DNA from: Rattus norvegicus
Taxonomy: Eukaryota; Chordata; Mammalia; Rodentia; Muridae
Direction of reading: 5' to 3'
Assembly: GCF_036323735.1 (NCBI RefSeq)
Contig: NC_086025.1
Location: 111,481,688 to 111,545,687, forward strand
DNA length: 64,000 nt
In this document: in pieces, positions 41,976 through 53,570 of the stretch
How the letters are laid out: each line of letters starts with the position of its first letter
Numbering within the stretch: the stretch's first letter is position 1
Notes under the pieces: model-generated
What the model was told of the DNA's origin: nothing
The model's input: only the letters and a program-made list of their open reading frames with translations
Database searches by the model: none
Made by a program: the position numbers and the translations under genes

Positions 41976-42048
41976 ACGTGTGTATGTGTGTGTGTATGTT
42001 TATGTGTATTAGTGCCTGCATGCATGTGTATATTTACATGTGTGTGTG
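41931..42048. repeat. (GT)n tract with CATG/TATG interruptions
   Basis: Pure GT core at about 41939-41974, then degenerate TG-rich sequence. Confidence 0.95.
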
Positions 42049-42109
42049 CTTACCAGGAACAGAGTATTACTATTCATAATAGACAGTTCTGCACCCTATT
42101 TTTCCCTTA

Positions 42110-42310
42110 ATAAAACATGCTCTCTAATCATAAGGCCTTATTTAAGCTTCAGGATAATCTCACCATTCAGTTACCATCACCAGCTCCATTGTACAGATTT
42201 TTAAAAAAATGAGTATTAGAAACCTTAAAAACCTTGCCCAAGATCAAACCTTGAGAGAACTCCTCAGGTAGCTCAGACTCAGAGCCCAGCTCTTCCCTAC
42301 ACCACCCCTC
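42110..42310 (-). mobile_element. MIR, minus strand
   Basis: 'tttaagcttcaggataatctcacc', 'ccattgtacagatttttaaa', 'ccttgcccaagatcaaacc' and 'gactcagagcccagctcttc' follow inverted MIR. Confidence 0.65.
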
Positions 42311-42850
42311 TTGCAGGGCAATCAGAAAAGGCACATAGTGGCCCCTTTGGCAAAGGCGTGATTGTCGTGGAATTCAGTCTGGGGGAAAGTGATCCTGAGA
42401 AAACAGCATGCTCACATGCAGCGGAGAAGCTGAAGTCAACTTTGAAATCCATTAACTTTGAGGCCAGAGAACTCTGAAACTCCTCAGAAAGGGAAAAGCA
42501 GAAGTGACCAGTCTTGGCTGGAGCTGGCTGGTTTCCTTGCTCTGAAAGCACCACAGCAAGTTCTTGCTCACAAAAGCTCAATCCTAGTTCGAGAAGATGA
42601 AAAAAGTCTGTTTGGTTCCATCCACTCCAGGGCCCAGCCAGCGGATATGGGAGGTCATGACTGAAGGTGCTCTCCAAGGTGCTGAAGCAGGGCAACGTGC
42701 TTCTCCCAGAGGCACATGGTTCCTGGGAAACAGATGGACGGTCCCCCTGATTGAAAAACTTTCATGGCCAGCTTAAAGCATTCCAGCTTATTGGACTTTA
42801 ATGTCAACCCTGAGAGTCATCTGAGCGACTTTGGGCCCACTCCTCTTCTC
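42311..42850. other. Unassigned sequence
   Basis: Repeat-free apart from the flanking TTCC run. A 132-codon minus-strand frame (42297-42695) has no domain and starts in the MIR. Confidence 0.4.
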
Positions 42851-42890
42851 TTCCTTCCTTCCTTCCTTCCTTCCTTCCTTTCTTTCTTTC
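42851..42890. repeat. (TTCC)n(TTTC)n microsatellite
   Basis: About seven TTCC units then TTTC units, forming the tail of the adjacent inverted B1. Confidence 0.95.
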
Positions 42891-43034
42891 TGTTTTTGAG
42901 GCAGGATCTCACTATGCAACCTTAACTAACCCGGAACTCACTATTTCGACCAGGTTGGCCTTGAACTCAGAGATCTGCCTGCCTCTGCTTCCCGAGTGCT
43001 GGGATTAAAGGACTGTGCCACTATGCCATCCTGG
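42891..43034 (-). mobile_element. B1 SINE, minus strand
   Basis: 'tgtttttgaggcaggatctcac', 'ccaggttggccttgaactcagagatctgcctgcc' order, 'cccgagtgctgggattaaagg'. Confidence 0.92.
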
Positions 43035-43080
43035 ACACATCTCTTACATTTGCATATCTCCCTCTCTTTCATTTGTAAAA

Positions 43081-43124
43081 TGGTGGTGGTGGCGGCAGTG
43101 GCGGCGGTGGTGGTGGTAGTGATG
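43081..43124. repeat. (GGT)n/(GGC)n trinucleotide repeat
   Basis: Imperfect GGT/GGC/AGT units over 44 bases, with several GGC units. Confidence 0.9.
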
Positions 43125-43231
43125 GATCAATTATAATAATAGTTTGGGCTCCCAAAAGAGTCTCTGCAAAGATAAACTGGGCTGCTACTTCCCATGAACT
43201 TAGCAGTGTCTGAAAAGCCTCTGTCTCTGTC

Positions 43232-44140
<909 letters not shown>

Positions 44141-44145
44141 ATGGG

Positions 44146-44566
44146 TGTCTTAAGTTAGGGCTTTTACTGCTGTTGTAAAACACCAAGATCAAAGCAACTT
44201 GGGGAAGAAAGGGTTTATTTGGCTTACACTTTGATATCCCTGTTCATCATCAAAGGCCGTCAGGACAGAAACTCCAACTGGGCAGGAACCTGAAGGCAGG
44301 AGCTGAAGCAGAGGCCTTGGAGGAGTGCCTCTTACTGGCCTGCTCAAGTTTGCTCAGTCTGCTTTCTTATAGAACCCAGGATCACCGACCCAGAGGATGG
44401 CCCCCGCTCACAGTGGGCTGGACCTCCCCCCATCAACCATTAATTAAGAAAATACACCATTGGTCTGCCTATAAACCAGATCTTATGGAGGCGTTTTCTC
44501 AACTGAGGCTGCCTCCTCTCCAGTGACTCTAACTTGTGTCAAGGTGACATAAAAGTAGCCAGTGCA
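44146..44566 (-). mobile_element. ORR1-type MaLR solo LTR, minus strand
   Basis: Inverted LTR order: 'tgtcttaagttagggcttt', 'aacaccaagatcaaagcaacttggggaagaaagggtttat', 'gtttgctcagtctgctttcttatag', 'cccatcaaccattaattaag', 'ctaacttgtgtcaaggtgacat', ending 'gtgca'. It has TG..CA ends and 5 bp flanks atggg/gtggg (4 of 5). No internal retroviral genes are present. Confidence 0.88.
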
Positions 44567-44571
44567 GTGGG

Positions 44572-45138
44572 GATGATGCAAACCCCAGTGGTTACAGTTA
44601 CATTTTGGGTTGATACATCTACAACCAGACTCCTGCACCTAAGAGATCGCTGCAGGGGAGGGAGCAGGAAGATTGAAAGAACCTGAGAGCAGAAAGTTTG
44701 CTGTGAGACTGTGTCTTTGAGTAGTGCTACACCCATGAAGTCTCACCAACGTGACTGTCACGTAAACATGAGCTGGACAAGGACAGCAACAGACAGGGAT
44801 GGGACAAAGCTCATGAGCCCTCAGCCTTAGACAAAGAACCACGAGCAACTGAGGAATGCTGAATGATAGTCTCCCCCAGGGAGAGCACACCAATTGGTTA
44901 CCCAATACCAGATGGTTGGCCTTCAAAACATATACATACAAGTGACATTACACAGACGGACAAGGTTGTGTTTATGCGTGTACATAAATGATCGAAGAAA
45001 AAGAGGCCACAAATTTGAAAGAGAGCAAGGGAATTGCACATGAGTGTTTGGAAGAGGAAAAGAAAAAGGACCAATGATGCAATTCTAGTGTAATCTCATA
45101 TTTTTAAAAGTTACATGTTGGGCCTCTTATTTTAAAAA
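44572..45138. other. Unassigned sequence
   Basis: About 44960-45060 is purine-rich ('aaaagaaaaaggacc'). A 100-codon minus-strand frame (44639-44941) has no domain. Confidence 0.4.
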
Positions 45139-45139
45139 G

Positions 45140-45265
45140 CCCCCTAAAGCTGTGCATAGAGAGCTGCTTGTGACCCAGGCACCCAGGAGGCAGAGAGGCA
45201 GGATGGTCATGCACTTGAGGCTAGCCACAGCTCCATCGTGAAACTCTGTCTCAAAAAGAAAATCT
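45140..45265 (+). mobile_element. B1 SINE, plus strand, divergent
   Basis: 'gacccaggcacccaggaggcagag', 'ggatggtcatgcacttgaggctagcc' and the end 'gaaactctgtctcaaaaag'. Confidence 0.7.
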
Positions 45266-45359
45266 TATCTTGGTTTGATGTGTCATGTAGTGATTGTGTC
45301 GCGGCTGAGAGAGGTTTTGCCATGGTCACATTCTTCTTCAGTGTCTGTGTCTTCATTTA

Positions 45360-45725
45360 TATGTGTGATGGATGTGTGATTATGGTGCATGCACACGCAC
45401 ACACACGTGTGTGTGTGTGTGTGTGCATGGAGATGAGTGAGTTAGTATGTGTGTGCACACACATGCGATATAAGCTAGAGGCTGCCATCAGCCACCTTCC
45501 TTCACCACTCTCTATTTTGCTGTTTGCCGAGACAGACCTCTCTGCGCCCAGAGTTCACCAATTCAGCTAGACTGGCTCGCCAGCAAGCTGCAGGGACAGG
45601 AATTCTCCTGTGTCCACAGCACAATACTGAGGTCACAGGCACAAATGCCATGCATGATGCCCAGTTAGAGATACAAACACGGGCTTCAGGCTTGCATAGC
45701 AAGCACTCTACTCACGGAGCCATTT
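45360..45725 (-). mobile_element. B4-type composite SINE, minus strand
   Basis: TG-rich tail to 45470, then 'gccgagacagacctctctgcg', 'gctagactggctcgccagcaagctgcaggga' order, 'aatactgaggtcacaggcaca', and the head 'cttgcatagcaagcactctactcacggagcca'. Confidence 0.85.
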
Positions 45726-46032
45726 TTCCCTGGTCTCAGCTTTCCCCGTTTTAATAGAGAATCTCTATGGGACAGATAGGTTTCATGGTAGCCAGTGAAA
45801 ATGTCGTTTCCAGCAAGTGTGTTTCCTAACTCAAATCTGAAATAAGGACATTGACCACAGCAGAAGAACAAAGTGCGTTGGAGTTACATTTTGCCGGACA
45901 CGGAGGACGATGTCAGGCTCCTCAGCAGGATCTTTGACTGAGTGCAGTCTGAATGAGATAAGAACATGACCCTTTGCTGTCAGTAGTACTTCAGCCATAT
46001 TTTAGCAATCAACTACAGATGGATTGGCAATC

Positions 46033-46034
<2 letters not shown>
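45726..46034. other. Unassigned sequence
   Basis: No element recognised between the SINE and the GT run. Confidence 0.4.

Positions 46035-46095
<61 letters not shown>
46035..46095. repeat. (GT)n microsatellite with GCGC end
   Basis: About 29 GT units then 'gcgcgtg'. Confidence 0.98.
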
Positions 46096-46854
46096 TGATC
46101 ATGAAATCAAAGAAGTCTATTACAATCTGGAAAGTTGGGTAGATATTTGCTGTTTTCTGTGAAAACCTGGACCCTAGCCATTTTCTTCTCTCCAGAAGGC
46201 GCCTGGAGGCTCAGTCACTCCACACAGCCCCCAAACGACACACTTTGCATTACGATTTGACCTGGGGTCCTCAGCCCACCCTGCCACCTTTCTCCTCACC
46301 CCTATTTCCAGCTGCACCCCTGGGTGTCCTGACATGTCTTGCAGTAGAGCTCTCTCACACAATAGCAAACAAAGGAGGAGATGCTTGAGTGCTCGAGTCT
46401 TGCTTTCTGAGGGAAAAGCCTCTGGTTTTAGATTCTCTCCCAGGCTTGCCGCACTGGTCTGATGCCAGGGGCAGGCAGTAGTTCTCTTGAATTAGCATCA
46501 GGTTTTAACTGGCTCTGAGCATCCATGGAAGGCCTTCGTTCCTAGTGCCTTGTTAGCAGTGATGAATCAGTGTACTGATTCTGTTGTGTCCTCCTGGTCA
46601 GCTCTCTGGATCTCACACTTACTGCCTGTGTTCAGGAGAATCAATCAAGCTTTCAGAGCCTTCTGCCTCCCTCCTCAACACCATCCTCATCTAACCCACC
46701 TTTATCTGTCATCTGGACCCTGGTAGTGCCTTCCTCAAAGACCCACTTTAATCCAACTTGCTTCTTTTTTTTATCTCATTGTCGGTACGAGAGCCAAAAA
46801 GACACAAACACACTGCAGACCTCATGGTATCTATTCCAGGCTTCTTCCCCACCA
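46096..46854. other. Unassigned sequence
   Basis: A degenerate MIR-like stretch may lie at 46610-46660 ('cacacttactgcctgtgttc'). Nothing else recognised. Confidence 0.35.
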
Positions 46855-47055
46855 CTGTGCCTACTTAGTCCTAAATGATCTCTATTTACTCTCCTGCCTC
46901 AGGGCCTTTGCCCACATTGGTACCTCAACTGGACGATGCTTTCCTTGCTCATCTGTGGCTTACTTACCATCTCTCTTCCTCTGGGATCCTTAGCATCAGC
47001 TGTGCCTCCTCTCACTTCTCTCTGTGCTTCACTCAAGTTGGTCAGCACATGAGGT
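46855..47055 (+). mobile_element. L2 3'-ORF relic
   Basis: 'cctcagggcctttgcccacattgg', 'ctggacgatgctttccttgctc' and 'tgtgcctcctctcacttctc' in L2 order. Confidence 0.55.
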
Positions 47056-47059
47056 GATC

Positions 47060-47528
47060 GTGTGTGTGTGTGTGTGTGTGTGTGTGCACATACATCTATG
47101 TGTGTGCATGCTTGCATGTGTTATATATGTGTATATGTATGTCTCTGTGTGTGAATGTGTGTCCATCTTTGTATGCACATGCATAGGCTTATGTGTATAT
47201 GCGCATCTTGGTGTGCGCGTGTATGTGTACATGTGTGTACATGTGTGTGTATATCTCTGTGTGTGCATGCTTGCATGTGTGTATATAAGACTGAGTATGT
47301 GCACACGTGTGTACATCTGTGTATGTGTGTATATCTCTGTGTGTGTGTGCTTGCATGTGTATGTATATATGACTGTGTGCATGTGTGTGTGCACATGCAT
47401 ATGTGTATATGCACACCTCTGTGTGTGCATGTGGGTATATCTGTGTGTATGCACATGCACACTCATACATGTGTATGTTCATCTCTCTGTGTTTACATGT
47501 GTGTATGTATGTGTGTATGTGCAGGTAT
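47060..47528. repeat. TG/TATG-rich low-complexity tract, about 470 bp
   Basis: Pure GT at 47060-47086, then degenerate 'gtgtgtgcatgcttgcatgt' and 'atatgtgtatatgcacac' words. The words 'ctctgtgtgtgcatgcttgc' recur near 47255 and 47335. Several 110-186 codon frames across it are artefacts. Confidence 0.93.
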
Positions 47529-47529
47529 G

Positions 47530-48458
47530 CGCTAAACACAGTAACTGGACCCACTGCCATTTCCCCTCCTGTCCCCAGAACTGAGGCCTGCTAGTCACAC
47601 AGTGAAGGTCTAAGAACTATTGCTAAGTGAGCGGATGATGCTGAGATAAAAATAAGATCTTTGTCGGATGAGACAAGAGCTGGGAGAGCGATCTTTGTCC
47701 TTGCACACCCACTCTTTTGGCCACACAGAAGGTGTGCGTCAGCTGCATAGCATGACAGCTTCATCCCGCTCTGCTACGAGCACATCCCTGGTCTAAGCCT
47801 GAGAAATTATGCAAGGTTCTCCCTCCGGCAGAAGTCCAGACCTTTATAAAACACTCCCATCTACTTGTGGCAAGTGTCCAGCAAGCCTATCACAAAATGA
47901 AAAAAAAAATCCAATTTCCAAGTTGAGTAAGTGAAAAAGTCAGGCTCTGTGCTGGTCATCTTTCGTGGTGAAAGTGGTCACCCAGAGTAGAGTGCCCGCC
48001 AGTCAGATCGCACCTCCTCATGTAGAACAGCTGACATGCACACAGTGACTACATGGGCTTCCCTGCCTTGAGCCACAGGCTGCTCCCCATTTCCCTCTTC
48101 ACCCTCCTCTCCAGGTCTCCTGGTGCACATTCCTCCCTCTGTCCTTGCTGGACCCCACAGCGTGGCTTTTCTGAGTGATGAAATACTTCCTCTTTTGACC
48201 TGTCAATGAACAGCATGGCTTACTCCCCAACCCCTCATTCCTCAGGATGGAAACGGAAGGGTGTGGTTTCCTTTCCTCTCTTGTATCCACAGTGTCTCAC
48301 CTAACAAGTTTTGTCACAAAGCTGTCCCTTTTCTCCAACTCCCCCACAATAATCTTAATAGTTTTCCCTGTTGCATCCCTGTGACTTCCTCTCTGCCCTC
48401 AGAGATCCAGGTAACTGGGATGCTCCTCGTGTCCCTCCTTTCACTAAGAAAAACCAAC
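47530..48458. other. Unassigned, possibly conserved in the first half
   Basis: About 47620-47880 is repeat-free with scattered CpGs ('gagcggatg', 'ttgtcggatg', 'gagagcgatc', 'gctacgagc') and a partly repeated 'agatctttgtc..' / 'gcgatctttgtcc' pair. No gene recognised. Confidence 0.35.
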
Positions 48459-48459
48459 T

Positions 48460-48616
48460 CAAGGTACCAGAGTGATGACTTAGGGAGTGGAGGTGTCTAC
48501 CATTGAGCCCAGTGATCTGAGTTTGATCCGTAGGACCCACATGTTGGAAGGAGAGAACCAACTTCTCTGCTTATGCTATGACATAACACACATGTCCACA
48601 GTCAGCCAGCAGCTGG

Positions 48617-48661
<45 letters not shown>

Positions 48662-48692
48662 CACACAAGATAATAAAGAAATGCAATTTTTT
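48460..48692 (+). mobile_element. B4/B3-type SINE with (CA)n tail, carrying an ID insertion
   Basis: 'aggtaccagagtgatgactta', 'tgatctgagtttgatccgtaggacccacatgttgg' order, then (CA)n at 48618-48667 and an A-rich 'agataataaagaaatgc' end into which the ID element has jumped. Confidence 0.85.
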
Positions 48693-48779
48693 TTCTTTTT
48701 TTTTCGGAGCTGGAGACCGAACCCAGGGCCTTGCGATTGCTAGGCAAGCGCTCTACCACTGAGCTAAATCCCCAACCCC
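48693..48779 (-). mobile_element. ID element, minus strand, with target-site duplication
   Basis: 'tttcggagctggagaccgaa', 'gcgattgctaggcaagcgct', 'gagctaaatccccaaccc'. The word agaaatgcaatttttt is on both sides (from 48677 and from 48780). The T-tail is short and contains one C. Confidence 0.97.
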
Positions 48780-48796
48780 AGAAATGCAATTTTTTA

Positions 48797-49182
48797 AAAG
48801 AAGAAAAAAAGAAAAGCCATTCAAAACTCCGTCCAGTCCCACACAATCCCTGAGACTTGGCTCACACTTCCTACCTCAGTGATGCTGTGGGGACCTTTCC
48901 TCCCTCCCTGACACCTCTCTATAGGGCATCACAGATGGCCATCCTACCCCCCACACCCTGCTTCCTAGAAAACCCACACAACCCTCTCTCTGCTGATCAG
49001 GTAAAAGACTTGGATCCCCGTTTCTCTTTCCAATTCACACCCAGCTTCCCAGTAGTCAGAACAGCCAGCCACCTGCCCCTCCAGAAGGCCCCCCAGCCAG
49101 TAGCTCTATCATAGCTGCCCACTGAGTCCTGCCTGGATGGTGGCAGTGGCCCGACTTGTCTCCCTTCCTAAATGTGTCTCCT
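48797..49182. other. Unassigned sequence
   Basis: C-rich, with no element recognised. It separates two young ID insertions. Confidence 0.4.
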
Positions 49183-49192
49183 CCCCACTGTG

Positions 49193-49198
<6 letters not shown>

Positions 49199-49223
<25 letters not shown>

Positions 49224-49296
49224 GGAGCTGGGGACCGAACCCAGGGCTTTGCGCTTCCTAGGTAAGCGCTCTACCACTGAGCTAAATCCCCAGCCC
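49199..49296 (-). mobile_element. ID element, minus strand, with target-site duplication
   Basis: Pure T-tail of about 26 bases, then 'ggagctggggaccgaaccca', 'gcgcttcctaggtaagcgct', 'ctgagctaaatccccagcc'. Flanks ccccactgtgcctctt at 49183-49198 and 49297-49312. The long uninterrupted tail suggests it is the youngest ID here. Confidence 0.97.
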
Positions 49297-49312
49297 CCCC
49301 ACTGTGCCTCTT

Positions 49313-49650
49313 CTCCCACACCCCTTCATTCAGTTCTTCATCAAAAATGTGGAAGAGTGAGGAGGAAAAGCCTGGTCCATCTTTCCACAAGTCCCTGTGA
49401 GCAGGGGTGTCCAGCATTTTGGCGCTGTGACTCATCACTGCCGTCTACAAAGTTCACGCTTCAGAATGGTGTGACCGAGTGACAGAAAGACACATCTCAG
49501 AATGTTTCGAGCAAGTTCACAATTTCACATTCTGTGGCTTTCATAGGTGTCTTTAGCAGCATGCAGCCCATGAGGGGTAGGCTGGACACACCTACCAGTG
49601 GCTGTCACCTCATGTGGAGTCAATGCTGACCTCCTTCTAATGGGACTGTC
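49313..49650. other. Unassigned sequence
   Basis: No element recognised. It ends at a T18 run (49650-49668) that has no SINE body attached. Confidence 0.4.
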
Positions 49651-49923
49651 TTTTTTTTTTTTTTTTTTGGTGGCATCACTTAAGACCCAGTGGCCTCCAT
49701 GATTGATGCTCTAAAACACTACCCCAGGACCTTGGTGGTGGCTAGCTCCTCTGCCCAGGCACCTTGGGCACTTTTCCTTACCATTTGTCATGGCTTTGTG
49801 ATCCCTCAGATGCTATTTGTTCCTTCAGATGTATTTATTCAGTGTTACTAAGATCTGCCCTGTATAGCTAATTTCCTGTCCCTGGAAAAGAAAGCCCATT
49901 TAAAAAGGGCTTTGCTAATTTTA

Positions 49924-49925
<2 letters not shown>

Positions 49926-49962
<37 letters not shown>

Positions 49963-50132
49963 ATGAATGCTCTTGCCCTAGAATGCCTGCAGAGGCCAGA
50001 AGAGCACATCAGATCCTGGAGCAGGACTTAGAGGCAGTTGGGAGTCTTTGCATGTCGGTGCTGGGAACTGAACTTGGGTCCTCTGGAAGAGCAGTAAGTA
50101 CTCTTAACTGTTGAACTGGGGATTCCCCAGAC
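49926..50132 (-). mobile_element. B2/B3-type SINE with (GT)17 tail, minus strand
   Basis: GT at 49926-49960, 'gcagaggccagaagagcacatcagatcc' order, 'gtgctgggaactgaacttgggtcctctggaagagcag' and 'tcttaactgttgaactggggattcc'. Confidence 0.92.
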
Positions 50133-51261
50133 GTAGAAACCCCATATTTTGCACTATTTTTTTTCTCCTATGCATTTGTCTGTATGTGGCTTACATGGTT
50201 GACCTCAAGCAGCTTTTGTGCTGGGCTGTTACGTGAGCCTTGTGCCTAGAACCCTGTGCTTGGTTTGGTTCTCTTTATATACAAGCACACGTGCAATGTT
50301 CATTGAACGATACATCCACAACTTCATTGTTTGTGACCCCACTCACTGTGTTCACAGCTCCTGATGGTGAGCACTTAAGTTAACTGCCTTTATTCCTCTG
50401 ATGCTCCCTCTCCCACTAGAATGTGAGTGAGCTCTTCCCACCCAGAGCTCGGGGCAGCGCTCAGGTCAGACTTGTTGAAGGAAGGAGTCTCCCAGCCCAG
50501 CTAGCAAAACCAGGGAGTTGCGGATACAGTGAGAACGGCTCTCATGTGCTGGGAGAGTGATAGCAAAGTTTCTCTCTCTTCAAAGGAGCTGATCAAGCTC
50601 CCTGGGACCTTCTGCACTCTCCCTTTCATGCCAAGAAAGCTGGCACACTTTGGCCCACAAATAGCCTTTGTTCTTGAAGTTTTCAAACCCTGCTTGTGAG
50701 ACTCTACAATGGCGCCCCTTGCTGTGAATCCCTGGGACGGGGGGGGGGTGGTGTGGATTCTAGAGGAAAGCGGAGACTTTGAGGAATCAGAAGTCAAAAG
50801 CCAGATGAGACAATCTAGGATGAAAAGCTGAGGGAACCTCAGGCGGGTACAAACATCCCACCCAGGCCAGCTCCATGACGATATTGGTGATATTTATCCA
50901 TAAGAATCCCCAAGGACCAGCTAGGATGCCAGCCTACTGATTTCTTCCCAAGCTGGGCAACGTCGTGATGAGGAGGAGGGGGACTTGGCATTTTGTGTCA
51001 CTTGTGGTGGGACCAAGCTGGCAGCACTTTGCCCAGGATGAGTTCTTGCCACTCTGGTGTGTGTGTGAATCTTAGTTGTGTAGATTAAAGAAAGGCATTG
51101 AGCAAGCAGCAGACTGAATGGAAAGGTCCTCATGGGTGAGGAGTGTGATAGGATGGTGGGATGGGGGCAGTGTGTTGGGCCAGGCTGGGTAACGGATGCT
51201 TCTGATGGAGGAGACTCTGGAAATGGGAGCCACACTTCAGGGCTAATTTTTTAAATGAGAA
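50133..51261. other. Unassigned sequence
   Basis: A G9 run lies at about 50739-50748. Minus-strand frames of about 100 codons have no domain. No repeat recognised. Confidence 0.4.
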
Positions 51262-51420
51262 ATCGCTTTCTAATTACTCGCTGGCTTTCTGCACCTCCCC
51301 ATGTTTTGTCTTACATAGTCCAAGCTGGCCATGTTTTGTCTTACGTAGCCCAGGCTGGCCGTGAGCTCACCGTGTATTGGATAATACCTCCGATGGCTGA
51401 GATTACAGGTGAGCATCAGT
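51262..51420 (-). mobile_element. B1-class SINE fragment with internal 30 bp duplication, minus strand
   Basis: 'gtagcccaggctggccgtgagctcacc' and 'gatggctgagattacaggtg' are inverted B1-class words. A 30 bp unit starting ccatgttttgtcttac is present twice (51299-51328, 51329-51358) with three differences. Confidence 0.7.
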
Positions 51421-53342
51421 CCACCATTCAGCCAGGCTTCTTACTACACGTCTCTTGGCAGAAGTGAGCCACTCGGGGGCCTGCAGTGTGTCTGTGTCAC
51501 ACAAGCTCAGCTTGCTGGTTTTGTGATACCAGGGTCTCAGGTTCTCAAACCACCAACTTCTCCTGCAGAGGTCTTGGTGGGTCATGGGGGGCCAAAATCA
51601 AGAATAACAAGAAAAGCTGAAGGGAAATAGAGGAGGAGTGGGTCTAGGGGAGAGAAGAGATGGGAGAGGAACCAGGAGGAGTGTGTGTGTGGGAAACTTG
51701 TTGGGAAGTAATGTGTGAAAGAAGAATAACCACCACCTCTTCACTAAAGCCTCCCTGGACATCTGAAGCAATGAGCCAGCTTCTAGGGGTTCCCCACACT
51801 GGTGCTTCTGCCATCACATAGTAGGAAGCTTGTCACATAGATTTTAGCTCTATAGATTCAGCCCAGAGATAAGCCCACAGTGCTTAGCAAATGCGAACCC
51901 TCTGGAGGAGTTGGTAAGTGAGCTTAGCGTCGGCTGCGATCCACTCGAGACTCTCAACCATTTTATACTAGGAACTCAAGAGAGTTAGGCCGTGAACTCC
52001 CCAGAGGGAAGCAGGACAATGAGTGAAGGGGAGAGATGAGGCCTGGGCCAGGTTAGCCGGTGTTTTGAACAAAGCCACTCCCCAGACTTCTGACTCACAT
52101 CTGACCTCTCATCTTTCCCAAACACCCGAATCTGAACCATAAGCAGGCCCCATCTTCCTCACTTCCAAAACCCAGCCTCAAGCCTGCCGCATCTCCTTCC
52201 TGCTCCCAACCTACATGGCAGGGATGTGCCTGGGATGATATGGAAGCCTCTGACTGACTTCCCTGTTTCCACTGTTGTTCATCCCCATGGCTCACCCTCC
52301 AGACAGGGGAGGGCTATTCCCCTCTCTTCTTTTGGGGTTCTTCTCACTAAAGCACCTAGGCCCTCCCCTGTTGGTGTGCCCCAACCCCATCTGGTTTAGT
52401 TCCTCCCAGTGCTTGTCTCCTGTCAGCTCCTAATCTGTTCTGTGAGTTGGTTGGCTATTTCCTCTGTCCAGAACGGTGAGGCCTGTCATGAGAGCCTGGG
52501 CTTTCGTTTGCTATTTACTCCTGTATCCTGATGTTGGGAACATCAATGAGCCCCACGAGATTAGAGGAAATAGTGTCAGAACTCTACCAGTGGAGAGCGT
52601 CCTTCACGGGACACGTGACTTAGTTATGTCATGTGTTGTGGTGGTATTGTACAAAATGCTGATGGCTTCATGACTGGGACCAGTGCTGACTCCTTGCTTT
52701 TTTGTCTTGGGGGAAGTGAGAGGTTAAAGGGCATGGGAGGTCAATGGGACAAAATAAAGGGACCTGGCTTTGGTCAATTGTAGAAAGCAAATGTAGGGGC
52801 CTCAAAAGAGAAAAGACACCAGCAAGAAAGGCATACACCACCTATGGGTTCAGTGGGGAGGAACGGGCTCCCAGCTCTGGAAGGCTCTGCTTGCAAGAAG
52901 GGCTGTGTGGGCTGCACCAGAAGCCAGGGGGAGGCTGTAGGGTCTTGAGTTGCTTCTATTGAAATGTGTCTCATGGCTCCAGAGTTACCCCAAGATTTCA
53001 TTTAGCAGTCACACTCTGTGATGTAGTTTTTAAAACTTAAATAGAATTGTTAATCTTATTTAAAAAAATGGAGAACAGTAAGTTTGACTGGTGAACAGTG
53101 AACAGATGCATGATGGGAAGGGACAATCCTGAGGCTTGTGTTTCCTCCAGGTTCTAGGATAGCAGATGGGTTCCTAGAACCCTGGACCCCTGGGAACCCA
53201 GCCTTCGGTAAAACTGAAACCTTGGGTTCTTTGCACTCTCTCACTAGTCCAAGTGCCTGGTGATCTGAGAGGACCACGGAACATAGAATACATAAGGACT
53301 TTCAGTGGGCCAGGGACAGGCCTAGAGACTTGTGACACTGAA
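51421..53342. other. Unassigned sequence
   Basis: 1.9 kb with no recognised repeat and no open frame over 75 codons. About 51620-51690 is G/A-rich. Confidence 0.4.
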
Positions 53343-53398
53343 AGAATGTGGCTATGAATTGCTACCTTAAAGAATGTGGCTATGAATTGCTACCTTAA
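53343..53398. repeat. 28 bp exact tandem duplication
   Basis: A unit beginning agaatgtggctatg is present at 53343-53370 and 53371-53398 with no mismatch. Confidence 0.97.
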
Positions 53399-53453
53399 AG
53401 TATCGCGGGGAATATGCCTGTCTCAGCTCCAGAACTCTGCTGACTCATCAGAG

Positions 53454-53570
53454 GCAGAGCTCTCTTCTGGATGTCTCACCCCTGCATGGGAAGCAGAGCT
53501 CCCTCCTGGATGCCTCACCCCTGCATGGGAAGCAGAGCTCCCTCCTGGATGCCTCACCCCTGCATGGGAA
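53454..53570. repeat. 39 bp minisatellite, three copies
   Basis: Units at 53454-53492, 53493-53531 and 53532-53570. The last two are identical; the first has three differences. The unit length is a multiple of three, so the array stays open in several frames (13-residue repeats such as AELPPGCLTPAWE), but no gene is supported. Confidence 0.97.

Noticed and set aside
47024..47584. Frames of 113-186 codons on both strands
   Set aside because: TG/TATG low-complexity DNA.
49650..49668. T18 run as an ID or B1 tail
   Set aside because: Neither side carries a SINE body, so it is treated as a plain homopolymer.
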